7,608 bases of DNA, taken from an uncultured Ectothiorhodospiraceae bacterium (lineage in GTDB: Bacteria; Pseudomonadota; Gammaproteobacteria; UBA9214). The position numbers and the translations under genes were made by a program. The stretch's first letter is position 1. Each line of letters begins with the position of its first letter. The notes under the pieces were generated by a model that worked only from the letters and a program-made list of their open reading frames with translations, was not told the origin of the DNA and did no database searches. The stretch covers positions 1 to 7,608 of the forward strand of contig CAMYKJ010000094.1 of assembly GCA_947258945.1 (NCBI GenBank), read 5' to 3'. Of this stretch, positions 6,264 through 7,608 are shown piece by piece.

Positions 6264-7379
6264 ATGTCTGGACAGGAGACCAGCCCGGCCGGGGTAGAGA
6301 TCACCGCTGACACGCTGGCGTGCAGCGGTCGCTGGACGGTCGGCGACGTTGCCCGACTGCGTGCCGGGATGGAACACCTCGAACTGCCGTCCGTTGATGC
6401 CGTGACCATCACGGGCAGTGCCATCAGCGCGATGGACACCACGGGTGCCTGGCTGCTGCTGCAGTTGAGGGCGCGGCTGGAGGCAGCCGGCAGCCGGGTG
6501 TCGCTGGACGGGTTCAGTGCGGCGCACCGGCGGCTGCTCGACTACATCACCACCGAACTGAACGAAGCCAGGGCACCTGCCGCGCGGCCTGCCGGCAAGC
6601 CATGGCTTGCCGGCCTGTACGCGCGCGGCGATGACATGATGGATATGCTGGCCTTCGTCGGCGAGAGCGTTATGGCGCTGCTGTCGGCAATTCGCCATCC
6701 CGGCCGGATACGCTGGCGCGAATTGCTCGATGATATTTATCAAACCGGATTCAACGCACTGCCCATCGTCGGCCTGCTGTCGTTCCTGATGGGCGTCGTG
6801 ATCGCCTACCAGGGCGCGGTGCAGCTGAAACTGTATGGCGCGAATATCTACGTGGCCGACCTGGTCGGGCACTCGATGCTGCGGGAGCTGGCCCCGCTGC
6901 TGACGGCCATCCTGATCTGCGGCCGGACCGGTTCTGCCTATGCGGCGAAGATCGGCACCATGAAGGTGCGGGAGGAAATCGCCGCCCTGCAGACTATCGG
7001 CGTGCCGCCGGTTGAACTGCTGGTGCTGCCGAAGCTGATGTCGCTGATTATCGTCATGCCGCTGCTGTCGGTGTATGCGGACATGCTCTCGATATTTGGC
7101 GGCATGGTCATGGCCAACGCCTCGCTGGGAATCAGTTTCGGCGCCTTCCTGGAACGGCTGGAAGAGGCAATCAGCATGTCCACCTTCATGATCGGTATCA
7201 GCAAGGCCCCGGTGTTCGCGGCGATTATTGCAATCGTCGGCTGCTACCAGGGATTCAAGGTGGAGGGCAGTGCGGAAAGCGTCGGCCGCCACACCACGAT
7301 CAGTGTCGTGCAGTCGATTTTCATGGTGATTATCGTCGATGCCATGTTCTCCATCCTGTTCAGCATGCTGGGGATTTGA
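6264..7379 (+). CDS. MlaE-family lipid ABC transporter permease with N-terminal STAS domain
   Basis: This inner-membrane permease should move phospholipid or related lipids with an MCE-type partner. Residues ~11-97 form a STAS domain with the characteristic MDTTGAWLLLQL helix start, like MlaB but fused. A linker (~98-125) follows, then the MlaE permease with several hydrophobic segments: ALPIVGLLSFLMGVVIAYQ from 165, RELAPLLTAILICGRTG from 207, the coupling-type helix GTMKVREEIAALQTIGVPP from 231, and a hydrophobic C-terminus. In canonical Mla, MlaB is a separate protein and regulates the ATPase; here it is part of the permease, so this is probably a paralogous system rather than mlaE itself. 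ATG 6264 gives 371 residues and has AAGAGA upstream. The frame also opens at ATG 6225, directly after the epmA stop, adding 13 poorly conserved-looking residues. The ATPase gene follows after 5 bp. Confidence 0.9.
   Translation: MSGQETSPAGVEITADTLACSGRWTVGDVARLRAGMEHLELPSVDAVTITGSAISAMDTTGAWLLLQLRARLEAAGSRVSLDGFSAAHRRLLDYITTELNEARAPAARPAGKPWLAGLYARGDDMMDMLAFVGESVMALLSAIRHPGRIRWRELLDDIYQTGFNALPIVGLLSFLMGVVIAYQGAVQLKLYGANIYVADLVGHSMLRELAPLLTAILICGRTGSAYAAKIGTMKVREEIAALQTIGVPPVELLVLPKLMSLIIVMPLLSVYADMLSIFGGMVMANASLGISFGAFLERLEEAISMSTFMIGISKAPVFAAIIAIVGCYQGFKVEGSAESVGRHTTISVVQSIFMVIIVDAMFSILFSMLGI
6581..6625. repeat. Perfect 24-bp palindrome in the STAS-permease linker, with outer arms
   Basis: The half-sites GCCGGCAAGCCA (6591-6602) and TGGCTTGCCGGC (6603-6614) are exact reverse complements with no spacer. 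Outer CGCGCG arms at 6581-6586 and 6620-6625 pair as well, leaving 4- and 5-nt internal bulges. The core lies in frame and encodes AGKPWLAG (residues 110-117) between the two domains, where sequence constraint is low. Confidence 0.75.
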
Positions 7380-7384
7380 CGCAC

Positions 7385-7608
7385 ATGACCATGGACAGTG
7401 CCATATCGATGCAACCCGAAAGCGAGGCCGGCCGCGAAATCGTGATTCGCGTACGCGGCGTCAGGACCGTATTCGGCACGCGTGTGATCCACGATGGCAT
7501 CGATCTCGATGTCTACCGCGGCGAGGTGCTGGCCCTGGTCGGCGGCAGTGGCAGCGGCAAGAGCACGCTGATGCGCGAGATGATCATGCTGCATCAGCCG
7601 GACGGGGG
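7385..7608 (+). CDS. MlaF-like ABC transporter ATPase, N-terminal part
   Basis: The first 74 codons of an ABC ATPase are present; the rest lies past the right edge. The Walker A motif GGSGSGKST spans residues 53-61, with the ATP-phosphate lysine at K59. It follows the usual strand IDLDVYRGEVLALV, and the text continues LMREMIMLHQPDG, as expected for the region after Walker A. A preceding segment, IVIRVRGVRTVFG, matches the A-loop region of MlaF-type ATPases. Starting 5 bp after the permease stop, it should be co-transcribed and form the transporter core with that permease. An MCE-domain (MlaD-like) protein and an auxiliary lipoprotein would be the usual next genes but are not visible. An in-frame ATG two codons downstream (7391) is an alternative start. 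The call as an ABC ATPase is firm; the lipid-transport role rests on the neighbour. Confidence 0.88.
   Translation, partial: MTMDSAISMQPESEAGREIVIRVRGVRTVFGTRVIHDGIDLDVYRGEVLALVGGSGSGKSTLMREMIMLHQPDG

Noticed and set aside
6075..7292. 405-residue open frame on the minus strand opposite epmA and the permease
   Set aside because: It is antisense to two well-recognised genes, rich in His, Gln, Arg and Gly as expected of a GC-rich antisense frame, and has no recognisable domain.
1..7608. Search for insertion sequences, CRISPR repeats, tRNA genes, toxin-antitoxin pairs or phage genes
   Set aside because: No repeated spacer pattern, transposase, tRNA-like fold or defence gene was recognised; the genes are ordinary chromosomal families.

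Overview
The window looks like chromosomal DNA from a moderately GC-rich gammaproteobacterium. Three things suggest this: a K34-type EF-P clustered with EpmA and an EpmB relic, a FimX-like REC-PAS-GGDEF protein of the kind tied to type IV pili, and an MlaE/MlaF-type lipid ABC transporter. The species cannot be fixed from sequence alone. No mobile element, CRISPR array, tRNA or rRNA was seen.

Layout. On the minus strand, 1-1077 is the first 359 codons of a FimX-like protein that runs off the left edge. It has a receiver-like domain without a phospho-acceptor Asp, a PAS domain, and a GGDEF domain whose signature is degenerate (GDYSF). A 281-bp divergent intergenic region holding a terminator-like hairpin separates it from a plus-strand GNAT acetyltransferase (1359-1880). 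Next, on the minus strand, is an uncharacterised 565-residue protein (1976-3673) with a C-terminal PilZ-like region. It is preceded by a good sigma70 promoter (CTGACA-N17-TATACT) located just past the end of epmB.

The centre is an EF-P modification locus. epmB (minus, 3739-4628) and efp (plus, 4658-5212) are divergent, with only 29 bp between start codons. epmA (5223-6224) follows efp by 10 bp. epmB is broken: about 41 codons carrying the radical-SAM CxxxCxxC cluster motif are missing and the reading frame changes at the junction. The junction sits on a 9-bp sequence (CATGCCGGT) that could have been present at both ends of the lost segment. EF-P keeps Lys34 but lacks about five residues of a normally conserved KWL-containing segment. 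EpmA looks intact. So the ligase and its target remain while the enzyme that makes beta-lysine appears disabled, unless one or both lesions are assembly errors.

After epmA, on the same strand, come a STAS-MlaE fusion permease (6264-7379) and the start of its ATPase (7385 to the right edge, Walker A intact). These look like the first genes of an MCE-type lipid-transport operon continuing to the right. The STAS-permease linker is encoded by a perfect 24-bp palindrome.

The left half is therefore a probable c-di-GMP/type IV pilus signalling neighbourhood, the centre is translation-factor modification, and the right end is envelope lipid transport.
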